Below are positions 51,869 through 61,341 of a DNA stretch of 64,000 nt, piece after piece. The position numbers were made by a program, and so were the translations under genes. Position 1 is the first letter of the stretch, and each line of letters begins with the position of its first letter. Under the pieces are notes generated by a model, which was not told the DNA's origin, made no database searches, and saw nothing but the letters and a program-made list of their open reading frames with translations. Location: the NCBI GenBank assembly GCA_018240595.1, contig JAFEFL010000070.1:1-64000 (forward strand). Reading direction: 5' to 3'. This stretch comes from Pseudomonadota bacterium (lineage in GTDB: Bacteria > Pseudomonadota > Alphaproteobacteria > Rhizobiales > Xanthobacteraceae).

Positions 51869-52914
51869 GGCTCGGCGCCCTCCGGGCTGACCACGCGGGC
51901 GCTCGCCGGTGCCCAGCGCAACGCGACATTCTCGCCCTCCCGGGGAACGTCTTCATCCTGATTGGGCAACGAGACGGTGGCGAGACCGGCGGCGGTCTCG
52001 ATGGCGAAAAGCCAGTAGCTGCCGAAGAAGAAGCGGCTGACGACACGGCCATCGACCATGCCCTGCCCGGCCGCGGCAAACTCGATCTTCTCCGGGCGAA
52101 GCAGCAAATCGACGGCGCCGCCTTCCCCGGCATCGCCGCCGGCGGGCAGCAGGCGGCCGGCGACCTCGACACCGCCGGCGCGGCGGATGCCATGCAGCCG
52201 CGTCATCTTGCCGACGAAGTCGGAGATGAACGGCGTCGCCGGCTGCTCGTAGAGACGATACGGCGCATCGACCTGCGTGATACGCCCCTTCTCCATCACC
52301 ACGACACGGTCGCTGATCGACAGCGCCTCAGCCTGGTCGTGCGTGACCATGATCGTCGTCGTGCCGACGCTCTGCTGGATGCGGCGCAGTTCGAACTGCA
52401 TCTCCTCGCGCAGCTTGGCGTCGAGGTTGGACAACGGCTCGTCGAGCAGCAGCACCGGCGGCTTGATGACGAGCGCGCGCGCGACGGCAACGCGCTGGCG
52501 CTGGCCGCCGGATAACTGGCGCGGATAGCGGTCCGCCATTTCCGACAGCCGCACGAGGCTCAATGTGTCGGCGACCTGCCGGTCGCGCTCGGCCCGCGCG
52601 ATCTTGCGCATTTCGAGGCCGAAGCTGACGTTCTCCGCGACGGTCATGTGCGGAAACAGCGCATAGCTCTGGAAGACGACGCCGAGGCCGCGCTTGTTCG
52701 GCGCGTCCTGCGTGATGTCGCGGCCGCCGAGGACCACGGTGCCCGCGGTCGGCGGCGTCAACCCGGCGATCATCTGCAGGGTCGTCGTCTTGCCGCAGCC
52801 GGAGGGCCCGAGAAACGAGACAAACTCGCCGCGTTCGATGGCGAGGCTGATCCCGTCAACGGCGACGAACGAGCCGTAAGCCTTGGTCAGCGACGCGAGC
52901 GTCAGGAAACTCAT
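51865..52914 (-). CDS. ABC transporter ATP-binding protein, PotA type
   Basis: 349 aa from the ATG at 52914 (GAGGGG upstream). Walker A GPSGCGKTT, signature LSGGQRQRVAVARAL, Walker B VLLLDEPLSNLDAKL, and a C-terminal TOBE domain (about 265-345). First gene of the operon ATPase-permease-permease-receptor-oxidoreductase, divergent from an IclR regulator. Confidence 0.93.
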   Translation of the reverse strand: MSFLTLASLTKAYGSFVAVDGISLAIERGEFVSFLGPSGCGKTTTLQMIAGLTPPTAGTVVLGGRDITQDAPNKRGLGVVFQSYALFPHMTVAENVSFGLEMRKIARAERDRQVADTLSLVRLSEMADRYPRQLSGGQRQRVAVARALVIKPPVLLLDEPLSNLDAKLREEMQFELRRIQQSVGTTTIMVTHDQAEALSISDRVVVMEKGRITQVDAPYRLYEQPATPFISDFVGKMTRLHGIRRAGGVEVAGRLLPAGGDAGEGGAVDLLLRPEKIEFAAAGQGMVDGRVVSRFFFGSYWLFAIETAAGLATVSLPNQDEDVPREGENVALRWAPASARVVSPEGAEP

Positions 52915-53000
52915 GGGACCCCTCAAACTGGCTTCTTGCCGGACGGGCGCCCATCAAGAATGACAATACCGGCGGACGGATCAATTCAGATTTCAGCTCA

Positions 53001-53048
53001 ACGGAATTTTTCGTTTCATAATTATGCTATATGGAATTTTCTGTTCCA
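53001..53048. promoter_or_regulatory. Tandem operator-like repeats before the IclR gene
   Basis: Two direct copies of AYGGAATTTTYYGTTYCA at 53001-53018 and 53031-53048; the second contains the inverted repeat TGGAA-N7-TTCCA. They lie in the divergent promoter between the potA-type and IclR genes, right where an IclR dimer would bind to control both. Confidence 0.5.
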
Positions 53049-53054
53049 AACGAG

Positions 53055-53885
53055 ATGGCGTCTTCCATGAGCGAAAATAGTACCGAAGAGGTCTCGAGCC
53101 TCCGGCGGGCCATCCGCGTGCTGAAGGCGTTGGCCGAGCAGAAGGACGGCGCCATGCGCCTGACCGACCTGGCGCGGGCGGTCGGCTGCAACCAACCCAC
53201 CGCACATCGCGCACTGCGTGAACTGGCCGCCGAGGGCTTCGTCGAGCAGGTCGCCGGCGGCAAGCGCTATCAGCTCGGCCTCGGCTTCTTCGCCGCCGCC
53301 GCCAATGCGAACTGCAAGCAGGGGCTGCGCGATCTGGCGCGGCCGGCGCTGCTGCGCGTGTCGTCGACCCTGTCGGACACGGTCTTCCTGCTGGTGCGCA
53401 GCGTCTATGACGCGATCTGCATCGACCGGATCGAAGGCCCCTTCCCGATCCGCTCCTTCACCGGCGACGTCGGCGGCAAGGTGCCGCTCGGCCTCGGCCA
53501 AGGCAGCCTGGCACTGCTGGCGCATCTGCCGGAGGAGGAACGCGAAGCCGTCATTCGCTACAATATGCCCCGGCTGCTCGACCGCGGCTATGTCGACGAA
53601 GCCGCATTCCGCGCCGTGCTCGGCAAGGTTCGCGAGGAAGGCTTCGTCACCTTCAACAGCGGCCTCATTCCCGACATGGGCGGCGTCGCCGTGCCGATCT
53701 TCGACGCACGCGGCTATGCCGTCGCCGCGATCAGCATCGGCACGCTTGCCGAACGGCTCCAGGGCGAGCGGCTGCCGATCGTCGTCGAGATCCTGAAAAA
53801 GGAAGCCGCCGATCTCGGCCGGCGCATCAATCCGTTCGATCCGACGTTGCGCTCGCCGGCGCGCAGCCTGCACCCCATTTCTTAA
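53055..53885 (+). CDS. IclR family transcriptional regulator
   Basis: 276 aa from the ATG at 53055. An earlier ATG at 53031 lies inside the operator repeat, and 53067 is also possible. Winged helix-turn-helix (about 12-75, RLTDLARAVGCNQPTAHRALREL) and an IclR effector domain (about 95-255). Divergent from the polyamine-type transporter/oxidoreductase operon, which it probably represses until the substrate appears. Confidence 0.9.
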   Translation: MASSMSENSTEEVSSLRRAIRVLKALAEQKDGAMRLTDLARAVGCNQPTAHRALRELAAEGFVEQVAGGKRYQLGLGFFAAAANANCKQGLRDLARPALLRVSSTLSDTVFLLVRSVYDAICIDRIEGPFPIRSFTGDVGGKVPLGLGQGSLALLAHLPEEEREAVIRYNMPRLLDRGYVDEAAFRAVLGKVREEGFVTFNSGLIPDMGGVAVPIFDARGYAVAAISIGTLAERLQGERLPIVVEILKKEAADLGRRINPFDPTLRSPARSLHPIS

Positions 53886-53946
53886 AGACTTTTCTGACGC
53901 CGGCAGCGCCAATTTCACGCGGGCCTGTCAATCCGCGCCGCCACGA

Positions 53947-55149
53947 TCAGATCGATTGCGGCGGCAGAACGAGGTGCTTGATAGCCTGACGGAAATACGT
54001 ATAGGCGACATGAATGCGGCCATCGGCCGTCTGCTTGATTGAGGGGTACGAAATCTCGCGGTTGAGGCGCTCGCGCGAATTGTTGGTGATGCAATAGCCG
54101 TCGCTTTCGTCGAGCGTGAGCGGTTGCAGCCAGCTCCTTCCCGAATCGCCGGACACCGTCAAACATAGCGGCGCGCGTGGTGCGCCCCAGAAGGCCTCTC
54201 GCGAGACGGCGTCATGGGTTGCCGCGTCCGGTGTAAGCTCCTTGCCGTCATCGTCTTCGATTTCGTCATAGAGCGAGAGGCGGCGCTGCGACGCGTTCGC
54301 GGCGCTGCTGGCATTGTACACGAGTGCAATCCGCCCATCGTTCAGGACGGCCGCCTGGATGGAAGAGTTGTTGTTCGGCAGCGTCGTCGCCTCCGGCGGC
54401 GACCAGGTGTCACCCTGATCGAAGGAACGGCTCAGGTAGACATGGTCCGCCCACCGGCTGCGATAAAGCCCGATCAGGCCGTTGGACCCGAGGTCGAGAA
54501 TGTTCATGTGAACAAGGCCTTGGCTCCGTGGCACCGCATGCCGCGTCCAGGTGCGTCCGCCATCGGATGAGCGCATCACGGCGCTTGTGTCCAGGTTGCC
54601 GGTCCAACGCTGGCCGGCCGCGGTCCGGCACTCGAAAATCGGCATCAGCCATCTGCCGTCCGCGGTGACGCACATCGGCTGACGCACGAACGTGCCCTGC
54701 GTCTCGAACAATGTCGCCGGTTCGCTCCAGCTCATTCCGTTGTCGCGCGACTGGCGAAATCGCACCACCGCGGTTTCCTGATTGCCGGACCGCTGCGAGG
54801 TGTAGAGCAGCCACAGCACATTGCCGGGCGCGATAAACAAGATCGGGTTTTGCTCCGACCGGGCCGAATCGTCGGCGATTTTGATCGCAGGCGTCCAGAC
54901 ATCGCCTCCCGCCGGCAGCCGCGAGAAATGAACGGAAATATCGGCCATGCCTTCCTGCGTGCCGCCGAACCAGACACAGCCCAGGTCGCCATTGGGCAAT
55001 GGCATCAGGTTGGCGGCATGGTTCTGAATGCAGGGCGACGGCAGATGCGCCTCGAGCCAATCGGGATTGCGCGAGGACGAACGAAGGCGGCCATCGAGCA
55101 GCAATTCGTTGGACTCGGAATGGGCGCGCGCCGCGGGTTGGGTGGTCAT
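53947..55149 (-). CDS. Sialidase-like BNR-repeat protein
   Basis: 400 aa with four Asp-box motifs (SRDNGMSWS, SSDGGRTWT, SFDQGDTWS, SGDSGRSWL), giving a six-bladed propeller. No signal peptide is seen, so it is probably cytoplasmic. Similar proteins annotated as exo-sialidase or predicted neuraminidase occur in bacterial sugar-acid clusters. The last gene of the operon 60117-to-53947 or a nearby subunit of it. Sialic acid hydrolysis is not implied; another sugar conjugate is more likely given the neighbours. Confidence 0.8.
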   Translation of the reverse strand: MTTQPAARAHSESNELLLDGRLRSSSRNPDWLEAHLPSPCIQNHAANLMPLPNGDLGCVWFGGTQEGMADISVHFSRLPAGGDVWTPAIKIADDSARSEQNPILFIAPGNVLWLLYTSQRSGNQETAVVRFRQSRDNGMSWSEPATLFETQGTFVRQPMCVTADGRWLMPIFECRTAAGQRWTGNLDTSAVMRSSDGGRTWTRHAVPRSQGLVHMNILDLGSNGLIGLYRSRWADHVYLSRSFDQGDTWSPPEATTLPNNNSSIQAAVLNDGRIALVYNASSAANASQRRLSLYDEIEDDDGKELTPDAATHDAVSREAFWGAPRAPLCLTVSGDSGRSWLQPLTLDESDGYCITNNSRERLNREISYPSIKQTADGRIHVAYTYFRQAIKHLVLPPQSI

Positions 55150-55157
55150 AGTGAACC

Positions 55158-56288
55158 TCAGTATGCGCTTTCGTACATTTGAACGATGGCTTCGCGCGTC
55201 AGCGGCCGCGGGTTGTTATCGATCAGCCGTTTGATCGCGAAAGCCTCATCCGCCATGGCCCCTACGTCGTCGAGCGGCACGCCGCGCTCGGAAAGGCGCA
55301 TCGGAATGTCCAGCCCCCGACAATAGGCATAGGCCCGATCGAAGGTTTCGCGAACGCCGCCTGCCGGCCCAAGTCCCAAGGCCTCCATGATCGAGGCCGT
55401 ACGTTCTTCGGCCAGAGGCGCGTTATAGGCCAGCATGTGCGGAAAGATGAGCGCATTGGCCCCGCCATGCGGAATATTGTGGCGCGTCCCGAGCGGATAG
55501 GCGACCGCATGGCCGCCGGCCGTGTTGACCGGCCCGAGACAATAGCCGCCATAGAGCGATGCCAGAGCCAAACCCGCGCGAGCCTCGCGGTCCGCTCCAT
55601 CTTTGACCGCGCGCGCCAGATAGCGCCCGATCAGCCGCACGCCTTCAAGCGCATAGAGATCGACCAGCGGATGCGCCTTGCGATTGGTGAAAGCCTCGAC
55701 GCAATGCGCCATCGCGTCGACACCTGTCTCCGCGGTCAATCGCGGCGGCAATGAAACCGCAAGATCGGGGTCGATCACCGAGAGGTCCGCCAGCATGAAG
55801 TGGCTCTGGACGGCGGTCTTGTTACGTGTCGCCGGATCGGTCACGAGCGCACGCGTCGCCGCCTCGCTGCCGGTGCCCGCCGTGGTCGGAACCTGCGCCA
55901 GCGCGACCTTTCGGCGCTTTGCGCGCTCGACACCGGCAATATCAGCGAGTGATTGACCGCTGTCATGCAGAACCGCGGTCAGCTTCGCGACATCCATCGC
56001 GCTGCCGCCGCCGAAGCCGACGATCAGGTCAGGCTGCGCTTCCGCCGCGGCCGCAACCGTTGCCGTCAGATTCGAAATATCGGGCTCGGCGCGAACATTG
56101 TCGAAAATCGAAACCTTGCCTTTGAGCTGCAATACATCGCAGCGACGGCCATTAAACGGGCTCGTCACCACCAGGATTCGCTCGAATCCGCGGGCCCGGG
56201 CCCAGGCGCCGACCTCCGCCGCGCGGCCATGACCGAACTCCAGCCGCGTCGGCCGCTCGATGGCGATGGAAGCAAAACGATCCGACAT
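55158..56288 (-). CDS. Iron-containing alcohol dehydrogenase
   Basis: 376 aa. NAD-binding GFGGGSAMDVAK (about 92-103) and metal-site blocks GVDAMAHCVEAF and HNIPHGGANALIFPHML with the conserved His ligands. Oxidises or reduces a hydroxyl group on a small polyol, hydroxy acid or keto compound; the N-terminal half is also close to maleylacetate reductases. Part of the sugar-acid cluster, 8 bp from the sialidase-like gene and 12 bp from the PdxA-like gene. Confidence 0.9.
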   Translation of the reverse strand: MSDRFASIAIERPTRLEFGHGRAAEVGAWARARGFERILVVTSPFNGRRCDVLQLKGKVSIFDNVRAEPDISNLTATVAAAAEAQPDLIVGFGGGSAMDVAKLTAVLHDSGQSLADIAGVERAKRRKVALAQVPTTAGTGSEAATRALVTDPATRNKTAVQSHFMLADLSVIDPDLAVSLPPRLTAETGVDAMAHCVEAFTNRKAHPLVDLYALEGVRLIGRYLARAVKDGADREARAGLALASLYGGYCLGPVNTAGGHAVAYPLGTRHNIPHGGANALIFPHMLAYNAPLAEERTASIMEALGLGPAGGVRETFDRAYAYCRGLDIPMRLSERGVPLDDVGAMADEAFAIKRLIDNNPRPLTREAIVQMYESAY

Positions 56289-56300
56289 GAAGTGCGCGTC

Positions 56301-57356
56301 CTATTGCTGACCGGAGCCCGCACGACCGGGCCGCTCGCGGCCTGCCGACAGGCGAACGGCATAGTCGATGGCCTCGATGAGGCTGGTCTCACTGGCGACG
56401 CCCTGCCCCGCGATATCGAAAGCGGTGCCGTGGTCGACCGACGTGCGGATGATCGGCAGCCCCAGCGTGATGTTGACGCCGCTGAGCGCATTCCACGCGC
56501 CCGTTGCGGGATCGACCTGAAAGCCGAGAAGCTTCACCGGGATGTGCCCCTGATCGTGATACATCGCGACGACCGCGTCGTATTGCCCGGCGCGGAGTTT
56601 CACGAAGACCGTGTCGCCCGGCACCGGTCCAACCACGTCGAAACCATCGGCAACGCACTGCGCAATGGTCGGCGCGGAAACGTCGATGTCCTGGCGACCG
56701 AACAGGCCGCCCTCGCCCGCATGCGGATTGAGCGCCGCCACGGCGATGCGCGCCCGCGTGGCGCCGAGGTTCTTGAGCGCCTCGTGCGTCACTTCGATGA
56801 CATAGCGCAATCGCTTCGGCGTCAGTCGGCCCGGAACGTCGTGCAACGGAATATGCGTCGTCAAATGGCTGACGTGCATCTTGTCATGCGCCAGCATCAT
56901 GACCGAACCTGACATGCCCGTCAGGGCCGCGAGCAATTCGGTGTGACCGGCGTAATGATAGCCGGCGAGATTGAGGGCTTCCTTGTTGAGCGGAGCCGTA
57001 ACCAGCGCGTCGACGCGGCCGGCCTTTGCCAGATCCACGGCGCGCTCGATGGCCAGGTAGGCGAAGCGGCCGCATTCGGCCGAAACCCGGCCCACAGCCA
57101 CCGCTTCGCGGGGTTCGGCGGCGGCAAGGCATGCCAGCGCTGGCCACTCGCCATCGAGCGTTGTTTCCGGAATTTCGACGGCATTGCCGACGAAACGCGC
57201 CGCGGCGTGCAAAGCCGGAACATGCCCGATCACGAGAAGCTTGAGCCGCCCCGCCTCGATCCGGTCCTTCAGCTTGGCACAGGCTTTGGCAATGATCTCC
57301 GGCCCGATCCCCGCGGGATCGCCCATCGTGATGGCAAGGTGCGGTGTCAATGACAT
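56301..57356 (-). CDS. PdxA family dehydrogenase (PdxA2-like)
   Basis: 351 aa, the 4-hydroxythreonine-4-phosphate dehydrogenase fold, with GDPAGIGPEI (about 12-21), GHTELLA, NPHAGEGGLFG and YHDQGHIPVK metal and substrate motifs. Directly coupled (10-bp overlap) to a DUF1537 kinase, the arrangement of D-threonate/D-erythronate pathways, where kinase and PdxA2 convert the acid to its 4-phosphate and then to dihydroxyacetone phosphate. A catabolic rather than vitamin B6 role is likely. Confidence 0.88.
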   Translation of the reverse strand: MSLTPHLAITMGDPAGIGPEIIAKACAKLKDRIEAGRLKLLVIGHVPALHAAARFVGNAVEIPETTLDGEWPALACLAAAEPREAVAVGRVSAECGRFAYLAIERAVDLAKAGRVDALVTAPLNKEALNLAGYHYAGHTELLAALTGMSGSVMMLAHDKMHVSHLTTHIPLHDVPGRLTPKRLRYVIEVTHEALKNLGATRARIAVAALNPHAGEGGLFGRQDIDVSAPTIAQCVADGFDVVGPVPGDTVFVKLRAGQYDAVVAMYHDQGHIPVKLLGFQVDPATGAWNALSGVNITLGLPIIRTSVDHGTAFDIAGQGVASETSLIEAIDYAVRLSAGRERPGRAGSGQQ

Positions 57357-58516
57357 GTCGTGTCCGTCTGCAATTGCGTCATGAGCCGTACCAGCAACTG
57401 CCGGTCACCGAATGCGCCCGACTTCGAAATGACCGTGGTGTTCGGCCATCTGCCGCCCACCAAAACTGAACAAGGGATACCGGGTTCCCACTGGCCGATG
57501 ACCTTGAGACAGGACGCGGCGAGAATGTCGCACAACTGGCGCAACGTCTCGCCTCCGCTGACGACGACGGTCGCGGGCTGCGGCAACTTTCTTATCAGCG
57601 CGCTGAAAATATGTCCGACGTGCCGCTGGGCCTCGGTGCGCGCCAACCCGTGCGGCAAATCCGGCACGAAGAACAACCTGTCTGGCGAGCGCTCGTCGAG
57701 TTCAGCGTATGAGGGAATGTTCGTGCCGGCGACCCTGACGATGAAACGCGGGCAAGCCTCGATCTGCGCCTGCATCACGGGGTGATCGGAGCCGAAGAAG
57801 CCGTACAGCGGTGCCGTGAGGGAAGGCATCGCAGCGCTGTTGCCGCCCAGATGACGGGCCAGGGCGCCGGCGAGGCCGGCGCTGCCGCACCACAGCACGG
57901 GCTCGCCGGTCGCGAGGCCCGCCTTGGCAATGAGGCTCAAGTCTTCGTCGGTCGCCGCGTCCCATATGCTGACGCCGGACGGCACCGCCATGCCCGGCCG
58001 CGCCGTTACCGACTTGATCCCGCATTCGTCGAGCAGCTCGCGGATGCTGCGGCCCGCCGGCGACAGACGATCGCCATCGGCAACGAATTGCTGAGCGTCG
58101 CGCGTCACTCGGTTCTGAAACGGAAACGCAGGCGCGATAACCACGCGCCGCTCCGGTTCAAGCCGCAGGCAGCGCTGCAATTCGACGGCGAAATTGCCGC
58201 GCAGCAGGCTATCTATTTTCAGAAAGCAAAGCCGGGACGGCGCCGAGCCGAGAACCGCGGCCATGCGATCGAGCCGCGCTGCAGCACCAGCCGCCTCCAT
58301 CTCCCGGGTTCCGCAATCGAAGGCGGCATCGCTTGGCAACTCGGTCATGTCATCATGGCGCCAGAAGGTCTGGATCGCTCCACAATGTCGCGAGAACTGC
58401 GCCGCCGTGTCGAGAGCGCCGGTCAGATCGTCGGCCAGCAGGCGCAAGTGACAAGCGCCTTTCGAGGCTCCGCCCAAAGCAACGTCATGCCACGGCTTGG
58501 GCGGCATCGCGTTCAT
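57347..58516 (-). CDS. Four-carbon acid sugar kinase (DUF1537/DtnK family)
   Basis: 389 aa. N-terminal domain begins LRLLADDLTGALDTAAQF; C-terminal domain carries TVVVSGGETLRQLCDIL and SGAFGDRQLLVRLM, the nucleotide-binding end. Family members phosphorylate D-threonate, D-erythronate or related acids. Start overlaps the aldolase stop (ATGA), end overlaps PdxA-like start. Confidence 0.88.
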   Translation of the reverse strand: MNAMPPKPWHDVALGGASKGACHLRLLADDLTGALDTAAQFSRHCGAIQTFWRHDDMTELPSDAAFDCGTREMEAAGAAARLDRMAAVLGSAPSRLCFLKIDSLLRGNFAVELQRCLRLEPERRVVIAPAFPFQNRVTRDAQQFVADGDRLSPAGRSIRELLDECGIKSVTARPGMAVPSGVSIWDAATDEDLSLIAKAGLATGEPVLWCGSAGLAGALARHLGGNSAAMPSLTAPLYGFFGSDHPVMQAQIEACPRFIVRVAGTNIPSYAELDERSPDRLFFVPDLPHGLARTEAQRHVGHIFSALIRKLPQPATVVVSGGETLRQLCDILAASCLKVIGQWEPGIPCSVLVGGRWPNTTVISKSGAFGDRQLLVRLMTQLQTDTTCH

Positions 58517-59286
58517 AGAGAACAGGCTTTCCGGATCGTCGCGACGAGTTCCTTGGCCGCGCGCGAGGCGATCACCGTATCGGTCCCCAGCGAGACGAAA
58601 TCAACGCCCTGCCTGATGCGGCGCTGCGCTTCGTCCCAGTTTCCGGTCAGGTAGCCGGAAGGCTTGCCGATGGCGCGCAGACGCTCGAACGCCTTATCGA
58701 TCGCCTGCTGGACATCGGGATGCTGCGGGTTGCCGAGATGGCCGAACGATGCTGCGAGATCCGCCGGCCCGATGAAGACTGCATCGACGCCGTCGACCGA
58801 GGCGATGTCCTCCAGTTGTTCCAGCGCATCGGCGGTCTCGATCTGGACGAGAACGCAGATCTCCTTCGCGACGTTCTTGAAATAATCCGGCACCAGGCCG
58901 TAGCCGGCCGCCCGCGAACTTCCGGACACGCCGCGCACTCCATCGGGCGGAAACCGCGTGTAGGACACCGCGCGCCTGGCCTCCTCGGCATTCTGGACAT
59001 AAGGAAACAGCAATGTCTGCGCGCCGGCGTCGAGCAGCCGCTTGACCAGCACCATGTCCGCCCAAGCCGGCCTGACCAGCGGCGAAATTCCGCATCCAGC
59101 GATGGCGCGCAGATGATCGACGACGACCGGCAACTCGTTCGGTGAATGCTCGGTATCGACGAGAATCCAGTCGAAGCCGCATTGCGCCAGCATTTCAGCG
59201 ACCGCCGGGCTCGCCAACGTCGAGAACGTGCCGAGTTGCTGCTTGACGCCGAGGTTGCGTTTGAACTGGTTGACGGTGACGCTCAT
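58513..59286 (-). CDS. HpcH/HpaI family aldolase
   Basis: 257 aa class II pyruvate-type aldolase. Conserved blocks WILVDTEHSPNEL, the metal-ligand Glu in VQIETADALEQL and the following AVFIGPADLAASFG. Cleaves a hydroxy-keto acid to pyruvate or a similar product. First gene after the IclR gene in the sugar-acid operon. Confidence 0.9.
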   Translation of the reverse strand: MSVTVNQFKRNLGVKQQLGTFSTLASPAVAEMLAQCGFDWILVDTEHSPNELPVVVDHLRAIAGCGISPLVRPAWADMVLVKRLLDAGAQTLLFPYVQNAEEARRAVSYTRFPPDGVRGVSGSSRAAGYGLVPDYFKNVAKEICVLVQIETADALEQLEDIASVDGVDAVFIGPADLAASFGHLGNPQHPDVQQAIDKAFERLRAIGKPSGYLTGNWDEAQRRIRQGVDFVSLGTDTVIASRAAKELVATIRKACSL

Positions 59287-59310
59287 GGCTACTTTCCAAT
59301 AAGGGATGAA

Positions 59311-60117
59311 TTAACGGCCCGCCTCGACGACGGAGCCGAAGCTGAGCTGGACGGCGCGAGTCAATTCGCCGGTTACCGCCAGCAGACGCGGCACGGCGAT
59401 CTCCTTAAAGCTGTCGAGATTGATCCGTTCCGCCAAGACCGTCAGGCTGACGCCGGCGATTGGCAGACTGTCGATGCCGAGGATCGGCGCCGCTACCGTT
59501 CGCAGACCGTATGCGTTCTCTCCGTCGGAGATGGCATAGCCGCGCGAGCGCACGGATTCCATGCGCTGCAGCAGCAGATCCAGATCGGTCAGCGTCTTCT
59601 CCGACAGCTTGACGCGATTGCTTCGCGACAGGATCGCGGAATATTGCTCTTCGGGGAGAAAGGCGAGAATTGCCTGGCCGAGCGCCGCGCCGTAAGCGCC
59701 CGTGCGACTGCCGACGCGGCGATTGAGATTGTGCCGGTCCAGCTTGCCCTCGACACGCTCGATATAGACCACATCGGTGTCGTCGAGCATGCCGAGCGAT
59801 GCCGCATCCGCCACGTCGGGCACAAGCTCGCGAAGGAGCGGGCGCGCCAGCATCTTGAGGTCAGCCTGGGCCAGCGGCGTGTAGCCGATTTCCAGGCATT
59901 TCAACGTCAGCCGAAAACGCCGGCTGCGCGGCACAGCGGCCAGGTAGCCGAGCTGGCACAAAGTGTGGACCAGGCGGAATGAGGTGCCACGGTCGAGCTC
60001 GGCCCGATTGGCGATCTCGGTAATCGTCAATTCGGGCAATGTCGCATCGAATGCCTTGAGGACCGCGAAGGCCTTGGCAATGGAGTTGACGAAGTTCTTC
60101 GGATCGGATTGCACCAA
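59311..60117 (-). CDS. IclR family transcriptional regulator
   Basis: 268 aa. Winged helix-turn-helix (about 10-70, LTITEIANRAELDRGTSFRLVHTL) and effector domain (about 85-260). It lies first in the minus-strand cluster and 24 bp upstream of the aldolase gene, so it probably controls its own operon. A perfect dyad at 60176-60205 in its upstream region may be its site. Confidence 0.9.
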   Translation of the reverse strand: MVQSDPKNFVNSIAKAFAVLKAFDATLPELTITEIANRAELDRGTSFRLVHTLCQLGYLAAVPRSRRFRLTLKCLEIGYTPLAQADLKMLARPLLRELVPDVADAASLGMLDDTDVVYIERVEGKLDRHNLNRRVGSRTGAYGAALGQAILAFLPEEQYSAILSRSNRVKLSEKTLTDLDLLLQRMESVRSRGYAISDGENAYGLRTVAAPILGIDSLPIAGVSLTVLAERINLDSFKEIAVPRLLAVTGELTRAVQLSFGSVVEAGR

Positions 60118-60175
60118 GTGCCTCGAAAAGCTGCGCTCAATTCCGGCGCGACGGCCGTCTCATATCGGACCGCTG

Positions 60176-60205
60176 GCCGGACGACTGCACCCGCAATCGT
60201 CCGGC
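60176..60205. promoter_or_regulatory. Perfect dyad between receptor and IclR genes
   Basis: GCCGGACGA-N12-TCGTCCGGC, 59 bp before the IclR start and 37 bp after the receptor stop. No U run follows, so it is either an operator or a message-stabilising hairpin between the two genes. Confidence 0.4.
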
Positions 60206-60241
60206 GCCGCGGTAATCGGCAAGGACTTTAGCAGCCCCGTC

Positions 60242-61315
60242 CTAGCCCTTATGCTCCCTGGCCGACGTCACGATCTTGGCCACGTCGAACTTGTTGATGT
60301 CGTCGATGAGCTCGTTTGTGTAGAAGTTCTTCAGATCGCCGATCTTGAGGCCGTTCATTTCGGCTTCGGTGCGAAACTCGTCGGCATTGATACTGCCGAT
60401 CTTCGCGCCCGAATAGGGTGGCGTGTACAGCTTGATGCGGCGGCCGATACTTTGCACGATCGCCTTGACCGCCTGCTCCTTCGAGGAACCGCGCGGCGCC
60501 GTCTCCGGATACATCGACAGGAAGACGTCGGCGCCGGCTTCGGGATTGGTCTGCAGAAAGATCGAGGCCTTGGCCACCGAGCGCCCGAGGCCGACCGCGA
60601 GTGCGCGGTCCTTCTCGATGAACGGCTTGCGCGCGGTCAGGAACTGGCCGCCGACCATCGGCAGCTTCTCCGGCCGCGGTACGAAGCGAAGCGGAATATT
60701 GCCGGCTTCGATCTGGCCAAAACCGGTGTCGTAATAGGCAAGCGCGTCGATCACGTCGCGCTGCAGGGCAACGCCGGCCTGAACGCCGTTGCCCACGGCA
60801 ATCCATTTGACGTCGGCGTCGGGGTCGATGCCCAGCGTCTTCAGCACGTTTCGGGTGACCGGATACTCGGTGCCGCCGAAATCGGAAACGCCGATCTTCA
60901 TGCCCTTGAGATCGGTGTACGACTTGACTTTGGAATCCGGCTTCACTGCGATATCCCATTTATAGGGATAGGTGTATTCGTAGAAATTCAGCGCCCCCTG
61001 CCACTCGCCCTTGGCCAGCAGCGGCAGCCCGAATGAAGGCACGCCGATGCCGATGTCGACATCGCCCTTGTCGATGGCGACCTGGACGTTCGCGTTGGTG
61101 CCGAGCGCTTGTGGCTTGAGCGTGAAACCTTCTTCCTTGTTGTAGCCGAGCGCCTCGCCGATGACGGCATTGATGACCGCCGGCCCCAGCGCCTTGAGGC
61201 CGACGCCGAACTTCAGCGTGCGCAGGCCTTGCGCCGCCGCGAACCGCGGCTCAAAGATCACAGATCCCAGAACCGCGGCGCCATAGCCCAGAACATTTCG
61301 CCGTGAGTGCAACAT
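60242..61315 (-). CDS. ABC substrate-binding protein, TauA/NMT1 type
   Basis: 357 aa from the ATG at 61315 (GGGAGG upstream); the frame stays open beyond it only within the permease gene. Twin-arginine-like RRNVLG start and signal peptide to about residue 28 (FAAAQ), then an NMT1-type fold: LRTLKFGVGLKALGPAVINAVIGEALGY, DVDIGIGVPS and GVSDFGGTEYPVTR. Receptor of the transporter encoded just upstream on this strand. Confidence 0.9.
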   Translation of the reverse strand: MLHSRRNVLGYGAAVLGSVIFEPRFAAAQGLRTLKFGVGLKALGPAVINAVIGEALGYNKEEGFTLKPQALGTNANVQVAIDKGDVDIGIGVPSFGLPLLAKGEWQGALNFYEYTYPYKWDIAVKPDSKVKSYTDLKGMKIGVSDFGGTEYPVTRNVLKTLGIDPDADVKWIAVGNGVQAGVALQRDVIDALAYYDTGFGQIEAGNIPLRFVPRPEKLPMVGGQFLTARKPFIEKDRALAVGLGRSVAKASIFLQTNPEAGADVFLSMYPETAPRGSSKEQAVKAIVQSIGRRIKLYTPPYSGAKIGSINADEFRTEAEMNGLKIGDLKNFYTNELIDDINKFDVAKIVTSAREHKG

Positions 61316-61341
61316 AGTAATCCTCCCTCGGTTTTTAGTTG

